Counted from the first letter of the stretch, positions 1 to 11,600 are shown. The stretch is DNA of 38,417 bases from Phoronis australis (GCA_002633005.1 NMRA01001193.1:1-38417); one strand, 5' to 3'. Notes: generated by a model from the sequence alone, not told the origin. A program made the numbers and translations.

Positions 1-146
1 ATTGTATATACCTCTATGTATATAAGTTTCATTTATGAATTGTTTACAACCCAGATATAATGCTTCGCGGTTTCTGAGTTTGTTATTATTTCTTTGTATG
101 TTCTGTGTATCCTTCAATAAATATATATCACAGTGAAAAACTATGT
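1..146 (+). mobile_element. 3' end of a CR1/L2-like LINE copy
   Basis: This stretch resembles the 3' untranslated end of the LINE at 3060-6760. Both have the block ACCCAGATmTAATGCyTC, then a TCTGgGTT-like half that can pair with AACCCAGA to form a stem-loop, then an AATAAA-rich tail (here about 117-130). It is only the truncated 3' tip of a second copy. Confidence 0.7.
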
Positions 147-149
147 CTT

Positions 150-534
150 ACCTTGACATTGCCACAGATGTACTACAGGGATCTATTTTAGGGCCTCTCT
201 CATACAAAAATTATTGCTCAACACAAGTAAAACTAAATTTAATCCATTTCTATTTCCACAGAAAAAATAAACAGAATCTCACATCCTTTTAATCCAAATT
301 AACAACGAAATAATTGATAGAGTTCATAATTTCAAATTCTAGCTACTTTTGTAGACAGTCATCTTTCCTGGAAGACGCATGTTCAGGAAATTACTAACAT
401 TGCGAAAACTGTGGGCATTTTCTCCACGTTGAAATACTATTTTCCCAAATACAGACTCCTGGTGATGCACAATGCTCTTATACTGTCACATCTACATTTT
501 GGTATAAATGCCCTTTCATATTGACTTACTCCAG
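150..534 (+). pseudogene. Non-LTR reverse transcriptase remnant
   Basis: Around 168-213 the translation reads like RT motif QGSILGPL. A second frame from about 338 to 531 encodes the segment after the catalytic box, with DSHLSWKTHVQEI, IAKTVGIFSTLKYYFPKY and LILSHLHFGINAL. These are typical of the C-terminal half of CR1/Jockey-type reverse transcriptases. The YADD catalytic box is missing and the frames are shifted, so this is a decayed, internally deleted fragment. It appears to be cut on the right by the MITE-like sequence that follows. Confidence 0.75.
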
Positions 535-995
535 AGCGTCGATGTAAACAGCACAGTTAACTAGACCGTTCATACTGGCTTCGGTTGTTAATGAACATAG
601 AAGTAAGCGGTATGTGACGCAAGGTAGCGCTGCACGATGAGATTTTTTCAGTGTGACAATTTGGGAACATTTACATGTGCTAATTGAAATTAAATTTATT
701 TTTAAATCGATTGGTTATTATTAGAACAAAACATAAGCAGCTATTAGTGACGGCACTACCCTGTAATTGTTGACGATAACAGTGGCACCTGGCGATAACT
801 TTTATTGGACCGAAGTTAACCGTTCATACTGCACCGCAGCCTCGACGCTGCGCTGTTAAATCCACCTGTTAACTGCGATGTTAACTGGAGCTGTTAACTG
901 CGATCCAGGACCGGAGTTAAGCGTTCACACTGACCGCAACTCCCCAAACCATGTCGACGCGTCGACGTTAGTATGAAAGGCCCTTGAAAGGCCCT
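513..995. mobile_element. Probable MITE with CCTTTCATAyTrAC ends
   Basis: The left end begins GCCCTTTCATATTGAC. The reverse complement of the right end reads GGGCCTTTCATACTAACG, and both then have a GCGTCGA-type block. The interior repeats CTGTTAACTGCGAT-like and TTCAYACTG motifs. The right tip is locally duplicated (GAAAGGCCCTT twice). No coding sequence is seen. It lies between a LINE fragment and a copia fragment and may have inserted into either. Superfamily is not settled (GGGCC ends would fit PIF/Harbinger). Confidence 0.4.
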
Positions 996-1016
996 TAAAA
1001 CTATGGTGTTCAATAA

Positions 1017-1331
1017 TTGAACCAGAAGGAACTGATGTATTTGCGATGTTTGCATTCTGCTTTCGGAATTCCTCAACCGGACACTACGATTATTCACTAT
1101 GATAATCATGGGATTATCGCCCTCAGCAAGGAGCCACCGAAACAGCATCAACGCACAAAACACATTGACGTGCGTTACAATTTCATACGGAGCAACGATT
1201 GTGTGGAGTTTCAGTATGTGAACACCAAAGACAATTTGGCTGATATTTTTGCGAAACCGCTCTCGAAAGATGGACATTTGAGAGCCGTAGTCGCGATCCA
1301 AGGGGGGTGTTTATTAGAATCGCTCCCATGA
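1017..1331 (+). pseudogene. Ty1/copia polyprotein, RNase H C-terminal fragment
   Basis: The 104-residue frame carries the C-terminal half of a copia RNase H domain: a YDNHGIIALSKEP block matching the copia CDNQSAI.L segment, then QRTKHIDVRYNFIR, then EFQYVNTKDNLADIFAKPLS, the standard end of copia polyproteins. Protease, integrase and reverse transcriptase are absent upstream, so the element is 5' truncated at about 1000. The frame runs across a polypurine tract and ends inside the presumed 3' LTR. The family assignment is firm; this copy cannot be active. Confidence 0.88.
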
Positions 1332-1690
1332 CCAGACACTATTTATCATTACGGACTCATGTATCACTGCTGAGCATGCAGTGTGTCTTTTCTCTTCCGT
1401 CCACGTTTCATAGCATGTAGTTTGTAGACGTGTATTTTATAACTCGCAATAAATCAGTTATGGATCACAAATCAACAATGATCTCTAAGCCAGTCAGTCT
1501 AACAATTGTTGTTAGCCGGTTAGGTAGAATTGTTTGCCTCAGAAACCCGAGAGCTTCTACACTTGAGCTATTACTTTTGCTCAGGACGTGTGTTATGTTT
1601 GTAAAAACGTTTTACTTCAAATAAAATATTTTAAAACTGACAACCTTGTGTCTTTCTTTTGTGATTGGCATTCGAATGTCACACCACTTC
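1308..1690 (+). mobile_element. Probable 3' LTR of the copia fragment
   Basis: A polypurine tract (AAGGGGGG, 1300-1307) lies directly before TGTTTATTAG, the usual tract-to-TG junction of copia elements. The next ~370 bp are non-coding and hold two AATAAA-type signals (about 1448 and 1620). I could not fix the CA end: no target duplication is visible because the 5' half is lost. The right boundary is an estimate. Confidence 0.5.
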
Positions 1691-1744
1691 AATTTTTAAT
1701 TTGCCTGCCTATTAATGGCTTAGCTGTTCATGCTTTACCTACAG

Positions 1745-1951
1745 GTTATGAATGATGACAATTTCGAAATTTTGCCAACGTGGTATCTCAAAAACAGCTT
1801 ATCAGACTCAAATGAAACAGACATTATGCTATCGACCTTGTTCTCCAGTCTAAATGGGCCTGTTTTGAATAAGATACTGTCAAAAATTGAGGCATTAATT
1901 AATGATTTTTATGAAAATTTCAGTTTTCATCATAAAAGCTGCATAAAATAA
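1745..1951 (+). CDS. Probable terminal exon of an unidentified upstream gene
   Basis: A good acceptor (pyrimidine-rich, ending CTACAG at 1744) opens a 68-codon frame to TAA at 1949-1951. The predicted peptide is mixed hydrophobic and acidic (LPTWYLKNSLSD, LNGPVLNKILSKIEALIND) and looks like helical coding sequence, not repeat translation. An AATAAA overlaps the stop. I do not recognise the family. The copia fragment just upstream would then sit in the preceding intron. It could instead be an internal exon whose frame I misjudge, or a chance ORF. Confidence 0.4.
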   Translation, partial: VMNDDNFEILPTWYLKNSLSDSNETDIMLSTLFSSLNGPVLNKILSKIEALINDFYENFSFHHKSCIK

Positions 1952-3059
1952 AAAGGGCATTGAAAATTGATTTTGAGATCTGTTCATGAATATTTAGTAT
2001 GTGAAATGAAATTTGTCCATGCTGATAATGCTTTATCTTTCCTGCAACATCATTTCTTTGCTAAATTTTAGTAAAAAAAAACATGTTCATGGGAAGGCAG
2101 ATTTGTGTTGAGGCGAAAATTAGATTCTACAATCTTTTTATTTTCAGAAAACATTTACCTTTTATGAGTACAACAAATTCTGGAATTTTGCAGAAATTTT
2201 GACTAAAAGCACATGCTTCCTGGTGAGGTTATTCACCAGAAATTATCACAATGCTCTACCCTTTATAGTATGCGAGTTATTTGTTCCACCATCAGAGCAA
2301 CAGTTGTGAATGACCTCTTGGCCTGAGAAAGTAGTACCCTTTAATTAAGTCAGTTATCTTCTACTAAAGTACTTTAAATGCACTTCTGGGTCAATTAGCT
2401 ACAGCCTCCACGCATGGCCTCCTTATAACAATGTGACAACAAGGAGTGAAATCAGAACACCTTTTATCTTAGTAATGCGTATTTGTAAGGAATTTCACGT
2501 CTCACTTGTGTCATGATTATGAAACTACACTGAACTTGACAACTGTAGCTGCATCATTCAAATACATGTTCATGTGCATGTATGTTCACCTCAAATGATT
2601 CAATTTCATCTACAGTTCTAGACATCCCGTCAAGTGTGAATCATTTCATGAGTTAAATTTGCTTTTTAAGTTGTCTCAATTTTAATCACCATCGACGTTC
2701 AAGTTAAAAACGGCCAAACGAGTATCGCATTGACTTAGACCTCTATTTGACTCGGGCGGTGTCATGTGTAATAAGACAATGTAATTGGCGATATGTTTTC
2801 ATCCCAAAGTACAGTATTCATGTTCTACATATGTACAATTTTTTACCCCGTTGACTCTCACATCCTTAGTACGCCTATCCACTTCACTTTTTAATGTTAC
2901 TAATCCATCAGTTTTCTATTTGCAAGATTTAGCCTAACTTAACGTAATTAAATTAGTGGTGGTGGGAATTTTCATGCCTACCCTGTTCATTGCTTTTGTC
3001 CTTACTTCATTACATTTAGTCTATTCACACACCTGTATATACTTCTTTTTCTCTTGTTA
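1952..3059. other. Non-coding, AT-rich, nothing recognised
   Basis: No open frame of note, no tRNA-like fold and no clear repeat. I specifically looked here for the missing 5' SAM-domain exon of the SAMHD1-like gene and did not find it. Confidence 0.5.
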
Positions 3060-3066
3060 GATAAAC

Positions 3067-3537
3067 ATGTTAAGTATGAACAGTAAGAATTTATCAGTTT
3101 TTAACTACAGATATAATAATTACAATTGTCCGGGTGTCTGGAAAACAATAATACCTCACTGCTTTTCGCCTATTACGCTCGAGCTCACTTTTTTATTACG
3201 AAAACGACCCCGAACTGCGCACCTACGTAATGTTTATTGCACAATTAAGAACTCATGTGATATCAGAGTTATCATTGAGCAAAGCCTTTTGACTGCTGGT
3301 GACATAGAGGTCAATCCAGGACCAGGCACTCCGGGTTTTGCCAGCTTCAAGGCCTTATTCACTAACAGTATCAAGGCGAACAATCTTTCAAAATTTGAAC
3401 TTCTCAAGCAATTTATTACAGACAACAATTACATGGTCATAGCCATATGTGAATCCGGAACATTGTCTGAAGACAACCTCGGTGCACTTATTATTCCAGA
3501 ATACAACATTGCATACCACACGCAGGGAGGGGGTTGA
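3067..3537 (+). pseudogene. LINE ORF2 N-terminus: 2A-like site and start of AP endonuclease
   Basis: A 156-residue frame. Residues 78-86 (bases 3298-3324) read GDIEVNPGP, matching the D(V/I)ExNPGP consensus of 2A ribosome-skipping peptides. Such motifs are known before the endonuclease of CR1/L2-type LINEs of marine invertebrates. The following residues (about 90-156, with AICESGTL) are the beginning of the endonuclease, where E of the ICES/ICET motif is a catalytic-site residue. The frame stops at 3535-3537 and the domain continues in another frame. Confidence 0.8.
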
Positions 3538-4517
3538 TCTTGTTTGTCCACAATTCCGTAAATTACAAAACAAGTGATAATAAAATTATACAATCAATGA
3601 ATAACTGTTGGGTTGAACTTTATGTCAACCACAACAAGGTATTTTATGTTTTTTTCTATCGCTCACCTTACCAGACGTCCCGTGAAAGGAAAGCATATTT
3701 CAATACCTTTTCAGAAAAATTGCAAGAACTCTCACAAACTAATAAAACAATAGTTATCAACGGGGATTTCAACGCAAGAAATAGTACTTAGTACTCAGAA
3801 GATAATGACAATCAAGCCGGTCTCGAATTATTCGATATTCTCCTCTAAATGACTATACAACTAATAAACGAGCCGACACGTTTAACAGAGTATTCATATT
3901 CTTGCCTTGATTTATGTATTACAAACAATCTCGGATTAATTGAATCCACTTCTGTAAGGCCTCCCATTGGTAACTCAGACCTCCACGTTATAGAAACAAC
4001 ATTCTCACTCAACCGCGCACCTAAAGAACCAGACATTATGAAAAAGATCTGGAATTACAACCTCATTAACATGAACAAACTGCGCTCTGACATAACCACA
4101 TTTAACTGGACTGAAATACCTAACAAAAGTTTCATAAATGACGCAGTCTCAATATTCACACAGTCAATCTACAACATACTAGATAATAATATCCCATCAA
4201 CCATGAAAACAATAAAAAACAAAAACAAACCGTGGTTTAACAATAACATCAAGTCGGAAATATATAAAAGAAATAAATTGTACAGATCGTTTAGAAAATC
4301 AAATAACCCGTGCACGTTCAAGTGCTACAAAGAACAGTGCAAGAGTGTGGAAGAATTAATTAAACAGACAAAACAAGACTATAAGATGAAAATTATCTCT
4401 AATATCAAAAATGTCTCCAAAAATTTTAAGGAATATTGGGATATAGTAAAGACAATTCGAGGACAAGTAAAGCAATCATCATACCCCATCATCCACTCAA
4501 AGGAATCTAACTCTTAG
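3534..4517 (+). pseudogene. LINE AP-endonuclease, remainder, and linker
   Basis: Two frames continue the domain. 3534-3791 holds the NGDFNAR motif (catalytic Asp/Asn). 3849-4517 holds LDLCITN and the NSDLHVI variant of the SDH motif near its start, then a basic linker rich in Lys/Asn leading to the reverse transcriptase. A stop at 3789-3791 and a frame break near 3795-3850 separate them. Motif order is that of exonuclease-endonuclease-phosphatase proteins in CR1/L2/Jockey LINEs. Confidence 0.82.
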
Positions 4518-5942
4518 GAGTCATTCAACGCAGATAAAAGTAAGTTATTTCTAGACTACTTTACCGCCAAGAGTCACATTGCACCAACAACAAACTTCCC
4601 CGAATTCCAAACAGAACATTACAACACTTCTCTGACATACAAACCCAACCATCTGAAGTCAGAATACTACTAGAAAACATTGACGAAAACAAAAACGACG
4701 GTACCAATCTCATAACCAATAAACTGATCAAGATAATAGCAAGAGAGCTTACAGTTCCTCTGACAACATTACATAACAAAATACTACAATCTGGAAAATT
4801 TCCTTTGAACTGGAAACTTGGTGTTATGATACCAAAATACAAAAAAAGAACTCCAAAACAGACATTGCCAACTATCGCCCCATAACTCTACTTAACACCT
4901 TATCCAAAATTTTAGAAAAAATCATTTCTCAACAAATGTTTGACCATCTCTCTTCACAAAACCTCATATATCGTCGCCAATAAAATATGGATTCATGCCT
5001 GGTAACAGCACTGTGTCCCAACTTACAGAAATTGTACACGACATCCACCTCCAGTTTGAGCAAGGGTACAACGTGAGATCCGTATTTTAGACATTGCGTC
5101 AGCTTTTGTTGTCGTTCCCCATGATCTTCTTCTACATAAATTACAATCTTACGGTTTTTCCGGAACTCTCTTCACACTTTTAAAATCATATCTGGGATGT
5201 CGAACTTACAAAGTCCGAATAGAGGGTGTCTTATCACGCTCATCAACGCCATGTTTCGTAAATGCTGGAGTACCACATGGTAGCGTACTAGGCCCCTTAC
5301 TCTTTTTACTGTACATCAATGATCTTCCAGACACCATAAACTCTATAACATTCTTATATGCTGATGACACTGCAATTTTCCACCCAATCTCAAAAGAGCA
5401 TCCACATGACTCCTTACAATTGCAAACAGACCTTATCAAACTCTATGACAAATGGAATAAACCTGAAAAAAAGTGTTGATCTTATATTTTTTAAGTCTAA
5501 TAATACTCATTTCCAAACAAATCCAACGCTGGAATTATCACTCAGTGGGGAAGTTATTCTCAATAAGTTCACGCACAAACATCTTGGCTTGCTACTAGAC
5601 CATAAGCTTACATTTACTCCTCATTGTCGCGAACTCATTCACAAAGTACAAAAATTAATTAATCTAATTAGAATTATCTCTCGTCATCTCAACTCCATGC
5701 ATCTTGAAACTCTGTTGAAGTCTTTTGTACTTCCACATCTAGATTACTATGACATAATCTACCAATCGGCAAACGCTGGCATACTTCTTCGATTAGAAAG
5801 ACTACAATACCAAGCAGCTTTAGCCATAACAGGGGCATTTAAAGGGTCCAACACAACCAAGGTTCCAAATAGTCTAAACTGGAGCAAACTAGCAACTCGT
5901 CGTAAACTCCACATGTCCATGTATACATTCAAAGTCTTTTAA
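4518..5942 (+). pseudogene. LINE reverse transcriptase domain
   Basis: Readable in shifting frames: IANYRPITLLNTLSKILEK (about 4866-4922), YGFMPGNSTVSQLTE (4985-5030), PHDLLLHKLQSYGFSG (about 5115-5165), NAGVPHGSVLGPLLFLLYIN (about 5260-5319) and the catalytic box LYADDTA (5356-5376). The thumb follows at 5520-5940 (HLGLLLDHKLTFTPH, LVLPHLDYYDIIY-like). At least four frame breaks or stops are present (near 4845, 4980, 5090 and 5460). The motifs are unmistakable and the gene is non-functional. Confidence 0.9.
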
Positions 5943-6027
5943 AACCAACATAAACAATTACTCTAACAAAATTCTCTTTGACTCCTACAGAAGACCAAAC
6001 ACGAGACCAGGACTGCGACAAAGTAAT

Positions 6028-6603
6028 ATGCACACTGTTCCATCTTCCATCAGCCAAGCCTTCGGGAGATCAACGGTATTAACTTGTATTTACAACTGGA
6101 ATTCCTTATCACCCAAAATAAAAGAAAGCACTTCAATCGTCACTCTCAAAAATAACTTTAAAATGCATACCACTTCTCAAGACTTGCCAGTCCCATTGAC
6201 ATCATTTCAACTTCCTCGCAACCATGAAGTAACCCTGTACAGAACAAGATGCGGTCTATTCCTAAACAACTTTAGACATAATTTTAATAATATTTCGCCT
6301 CTGTGTTCCTGTGAGGACACCCAGACATATCCTCATGTTTTCTTTGCTTGTGACGTAAGCAAGGAGCAGAGGGTACCGCTTTTTCAGACACTCGAACAAT
6401 ACCCCAATGTCTACAAAAAATATTCTGAAATTCCGCAATTGTACCACAAAATTAATTTTTTTCTATATGGATGTCAAGAACTCATCCCTAATGAAAATAA
6501 GGTTTTATTTGAAATAGTATCAGAATTTCTTTATAACATTAAATCTCTTTGTGTGAGTCGACAGAATTGTATACTTGTGTATGAAAATGAATTATCATTG
6601 TAA
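6028..6603 (+). pseudogene. LINE ORF2 C-terminal domain with CxC-H-C motif
   Basis: A 191-residue open frame continues the thumb (IYNWNSLSPKIKESTSIVTLKNNFK region) and carries LCSCEDTQTYPHVFFAC, a C-x-C-x(7)-H-x(4)-C arrangement. Similar putative zinc motifs end many LINE ORF2 proteins (RCGLFLNNF...CSC...H...C). The role in RNA or target binding is inferred. It ends at TAA just before the 3' UTR and is separated from the RT frame by a break near 5940. Confidence 0.75.
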
Positions 6604-6783
6604 TCTTAACATCATTTTTTAAATTTATGTATTGGTGTATAATAATTGTATATAGGCTTCTTTGTATTTTTTAACCCAGATCTAATGCCTCTTGGCGCTT
6701 TCTGGGTTATTTATATTCATTGTATTCTGAAGATTTCGTAATAAACATTAAAAAAATCTTCTACTACTGAACTGGACAATAGC

Positions 6784-7134
6784 TCATAGATTCGGAATAA
6801 TAGAGGGGCAATAAACTTGGGGCACGTGTGGGCTAAACTGGCTGAATTTCACCAACGTTTGCAGCGATATGCCGACACGGAACACAGCATCCAGTAAAAA
6901 AATAACTTCAGACCCGCATGCCACACCATAAAAGTTCAAAAATATCATACAGCAGACGGAGACAGTGCAAACGTTTTCAACCAAAAGAAATGACTCAATA
7001 TTATGACGTCGGTGAAGCCACGTTACATAAACATCATTCCTCAGTGCTACCTTTCGTAGCACTGTGAAAGAGTGCATGCCCTTACGGAAGCCCTGATGAC
7101 ACCTGGCCAAATTGGCAAGTTTTACTTCAGGCAA
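6784..7134 (-). other. Open frame of unknown nature on the minus strand
   Basis: A 116-residue frame (MPEVKLANLARCHQGFRKG start) stays open through a segment less AT-rich than its surroundings. It directly follows the LINE tail. The peptide is Cys/Phe/Val-rich (VENVCTVSVCCMIFLNFYG) and matches no family I know. It may be part of an unclassified repeat. Confidence 0.2.
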
Positions 7135-8580
7135 GTACGTCGTCTGCTAATCATGTCCGCTGCTCTCACAATACACTTACCGGAAACTGAAATAGATAAT
7201 TTAGAAGAGTGGCACCCAATCTAGGATAGAACGCAAGAAAATGAGTTGCCAATCTGTTGTCTATAATCTATGGTGTTACCAACCAGTCGTGTCCGAACAC
7301 ATTGCAGGTCATGTGAGAAATAACATTACCAAATTTCATTTGATATATATGTTAAAGATGAAATCTCAAAAATGCTGTTACAGTTTTTTAAATATTCCAT
7401 CTCATTTTTATATGCAGCTTTTGATTTTTTTCACGAAAATCATAAGTTTTATTTTTATAGTCCCTCATGCAAAAAATCGTTTTTTGGAAAGTGCAAATAG
7501 CATAGTATTTGAAAGTTTCTCATGAATCTGATCAGTTGTTTCTAAGATGTGTTGACCTGAAGTTAGTCTAAATTAAATTTGCTTGTTCGGATCACATATC
7601 CAAGGCCATAGAGCTAGGTTGTAGGTACTGATATGAATTTACTTAACAATCCATTGCCAGGGGACACTGATATGATGAGAAGAGGTTTAGACATTGTATA
7701 TGGGAATACTTGATCTTTGTGCCACTGAAAACATTGGTAGTACGATTGTGTACATGTTTTTGTGGTGACATGTATGTACCTTTCTCACCCATGGCTGTTA
7801 CCTTGTACTGTTGCCTAGCTTATGTAACATTCTCTGCTGATGTTTGGAGAAGAAATGTAAACAAACTAATAAACTTTCAAACACTGGTATTTATGTTCAA
7901 GATATGTCCCTAAATGGATAGGTGTGTCACAAGCTCCGTTTCCAGAGATAAAAGGAGACCGTATACACGCGAAATAAAGGTCATTTATTATGACTAATAA
8001 TGGTACAGAAATATGAGTCTAAAATAATAAGTAAATATAAAATAATAGGCTCTGGAAAGATGGACAATAAAAAGCGCCACAAGAGGTGTTGAAGACAGCT
8101 CATGCCCATCCGCAGGGACGCACCAAAATAAAAAATAAGGAAGAAAATAGAGGTATTATGTAGAATCACATACTTTCAGGGTGCTGTCATCCGGATGCCC
8201 AATACACACTTGTCATAGTAACTATAGGGCATCCGCCTGCTTTTAATACATTGATTCCTCATAACATGTACATAGTTGGAACCTGTTGAAATTCAGGACC
8301 TTGAATGGAAACCCAGGGTAGCACAGAGAGTACCATTGTGTATTCGAAATCCTGACAAGTGCTATGCAGCCCTGAAAAATTGAGACCTGACTGATGAGAC
8401 AATACCAAACGATGAAGCATCAAAGTACCCGAGATAATGCCAATTGTCCAATCTCCATTATTTAGCATTGGGCTCACTGGCATTCAGGTTTCAAAAAAGT
8501 AACAGAAAGCATATGAGTAAGCATAGATTTTATGTTGTGATTGTCATAGTCTGGTAAGTATGCTACTTAATGTTTTTCAG
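7135..8580. other. Non-coding stretch, presumably an intron of the SAMHD1-like gene
   Basis: AT-rich with no recognised element. No exon encoding the N-terminal SAM helices was found here, although the next exon (8581) requires an upstream exon ending two bases into a codon. Confidence 0.4.
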
Positions 8581-8647
8581 CACCAGGAGCATAGGACAGA
8601 AAATCCTTGTTATTATCAATTCACTAAAGAATCCACTGGAGACTAAG
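8581..8647 (+). CDS. SAMHD1: SAMHD1-like exon: C-terminal helix of SAM domain
   Basis: A strong acceptor (TGTTTTTCAG, ends 8580) and a GTAGGA donor (8648) bound 67 bases. Read with one base finishing an upstream codon, they encode [18 protein letters not shown] and then LETK. This resembles the last helix of SAM domains (G..KIL..I..L) and sits where human SAMHD1 has SLGERKKLLSYIQRL before VFND. It ends in phase 0, exactly what the next exon at 9926 needs. The helix start looks one or two residues short against human, so identity is probable rather than certain. Confidence 0.55.
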
Positions 8648-11600
8648 GTAGGACTTTTTGGTCAATTTTCACTTATTTCGGCAAAAATGATTGCCAAACT
8701 TTATATGTTATGATCATTGTTTAAGGGATTCTAATGTTGATGTGAATTCCAACAATTTTCCAAAACATTGACTTCTAAAGATGGTGGCTATGATACAAAA
8801 CTTAAACACACAAAAAGGGAGAATACAAAATTTCATTTGTCTGCCAAATTTTGTTATAAATTGGTGACATTTCCCAACGTTTGTTAGGAACAGCTTATCT
8901 ACCATGGAAGTGCTGTCGCTTTAGGCCACTAGTCACTATCACTTATATCACAAAAGAATAAAAATAAGTACCACTAACAGCTTATTATTTAAAATGACTT
9001 ATTCTTATTAAAATGACATAGGCAAAAAATTGAATTTCAGGCCTCAAAAGCGAGGCCACCTATATTAATATAGGCCCCGCCGAAAGGCGGCCGGAGAGCG
9101 GGGCCATCCTATATTAATATAGGTGGCCTCGCTTTTGAGGCCTGAAATTCAATTTTTTGCCTATGTCATTTTAATAAGAATAAGTCATTTTAAATAATAA
9201 GCTATTCACTACTATTTCAATCATTTGTTTTAAAAGCACACAGAGCTTAAGCTTAGACATAAAAAATCTATAAACACAAATTAGATTTTGGAACAATATG
9301 GATAAAAAACCGATAACTAAAATCTGTAATTAAAAACAACAATCTTGTTGGAGTTAAGAAAATTATTTATAAGTGCTCAAGAAGCTGATATTCTGTTACT
9401 CTGCTGCTACACTTTTGCAGCAATCATTTAAGTCAGGTTTGAGTGTCATTGAATTGAGCATCCGAGTCAACTTCCCTTTTCACCGATTCATTGAAATCAG
9501 CCATTTTTTCTTCAAGGTTATGTACCGTTCACAACAAGTTACTGGGATTGGTTTCATTTATTATAAGTTTGTAGTATTTTATTACCAGTAAACTGAATTT
9601 CTGACCAATTTTTTTTCTGTGAAGTTGTCACCATTTCCCTAAAGATGTAGCAGAAATTGACCAAATGGCGCATGTTTGTGTCGGGAGCGTACTGTTTTAA
9701 AGTCTATGCTGTAAATGTGTACCTTATTTGTATCACAGTTCCAAATAAATGACTTCTCCTTTATTCCCTTACTTTGCTCCTCCCTCTCCTCCACCCTATG
9801 CCCTTCCCTGCGTTTTAAGTTCGTACTTTGTTTTAAACACAAGTTTTCCATAAATGATGAGCCATCAGAAGTTTGAGTGAATTTCTTAGTTCTCATTTCA
9901 ATTGAATTTGATTGTTTTTTTGCAGGTGTTCAATGACAGTATTCACGGTCATATTGAGCTGCACCCATTGTGTGTGAAGATTATTGACACGCCACAGTTC
10001 CAAAGATTACGTTACATTCGCCAGATGGGAGGTGTTTATTTTGTCTACCCTGGTGCTTCACACAACAGATTTGAACATTCTCTTGGGTGAGTAAGCCTAA
10101 CCTCATCCTTTTTCCCCTGCACACATGCGCACACACGTGAGGTTATTTTGCTGTCATCTCAGTCTGCCTCACTGCATGTGTGGTATCTGCCTGTATCTCA
10201 AAACGTGATTCATGAACTTTTTGACTATGGTACAGAATTTGAGCATGGTAAACCGTTAAGTTGGTGCTACGTTTCTTTGATGAAAACATGAGAAAATAAA
10301 ATTCCATCTTTCCACCTTGTCTTAGTGTCCTAAATAAGCGTCGTTTTACTGCACTGTCTGCTCTTGTGACAATTTGTGTTTTCTTTGTGTATGTCGCAAT
10401 ACCTGAGTTCTTGGATGGACATGTACAAAATTTGGCATGTTTTTTCATATTGGGAAAAACGCAGCTGATGTCCACAACCGATTTTGATTTTCGCATGGAT
10501 CCAACTACTCTAGAAATATTTGGAAAAATGAACAACCCTAATATCTGTGTCATTTACGTGGTGGACGATTGTTACACTGCATTGCTCTTGTTTATTTGTG
10601 CGAATGTACCATTCAAAGTCTCTGTGTCTGTAAAGCCAGGAATGTTTGTTAGATCGTCTTTATCTTTGCTAAAATGAGCTTTAGTGGTAAATTTACTAAA
10701 TGTCTCTGCTTCCCAAAATTTCCAAACTTCTACTTGGTTTGTGCTTACGCTCTGCTTACCGCGCATCCCCAATTTATACAACCGAGACTACATTAAAAGT
10801 GACTGGTAAACGCTATGGTAAATAACTTAAATGTTATCTCAAACCACCGTCGTGAACGTGAGATCGAAATCGTAAAAGACAAATTACCCACCTTCCGTTT
10901 TCTTAGTTTTTGAGGTTTCATTTAGCTAACATGAAATGGATAACATAAAATCTAATTAAATAACCACCTTTTGTGCCAAATTGTTTAATTTTGAAGAAAA
11001 ATTAGTTATTTCCAAATTTCCCGCCACATGATGTAATGGGTGGAAGACGTTTGGTAACTTGACAATAAATTGTAATGGGGGAACACAGCAGACCATAAGA
11101 CGATGCAGAAAGAGAGGAGAGAGGATATGGGCATCACACTCAAGTACTTGAAGAATCAGACAATGATTTCGATTTCCCACTCAGCGAACATTCATCGGCT
11201 TTGAGGCCGTATGAACTCGACCCACTTACGCGAGAAATTCTGCAGACATATGTGAGCCACAACCACCTGAACCAAGGGATGGTACTGAATATTCACACAA
11301 TAGGCACATAATAATCACTAGCAAAGAATACAGTAATTCTGGGTAATTGGCATTCACTATGATACAATGAGCACGGTCTAAACACAGTGCAAAAGAAGTG
11401 GCCCGGGATCTAGGGCCTGGCATCACTCGTCCTAGAATGGAAGTAGTTTGTTCGTTATTTATAAGGTTTGCAAATACAAGGTGGCGAGTCCTTCACCGTA
11501 ACATTGTTTTTGTGTTTGGTCGAAACACGATTCATTGAAATATGCCGAACAAAGTGTGTCTTCCGACTGAATCGCATGTTCCACACTGACATTCCACACT

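Larger units (their letters stand above)
3060..6760 (+). mobile_element. CR1/L2-like non-LTR retrotransposon, near full length, inactivated
   Basis: Order along the element: a 5' frame with a 2A-like motif, an AP-type endonuclease, a reverse transcriptase, a C-terminal region with a CxC...H...C pattern, then a 3' UTR with the AACCCAGA/TCTGGGTT stem-loop and an AATAAA-plus-A tail (about 6740-6760). The ORF is broken by frameshifts and stops at about 3530, 3790, 4515, 4845, 4980, 5090, 5460 and 5940, so this copy is dead. Its sense matches the downstream SAMHD1-like gene. The 5' boundary is inferred from where similarity-like coding begins; no target duplication was found. Confidence 0.88.

Noticed and set aside
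9639-9896. 85-codon minus ORF rich in Glu/Lys
   Set aside because: Driven by the pyrimidine-rich stretch before the acceptor at 9925.
10143-10677. Opposed ORFs of 136 and 103 codons
   Set aside because: Overlap each other within an intron, no recognisable domain.
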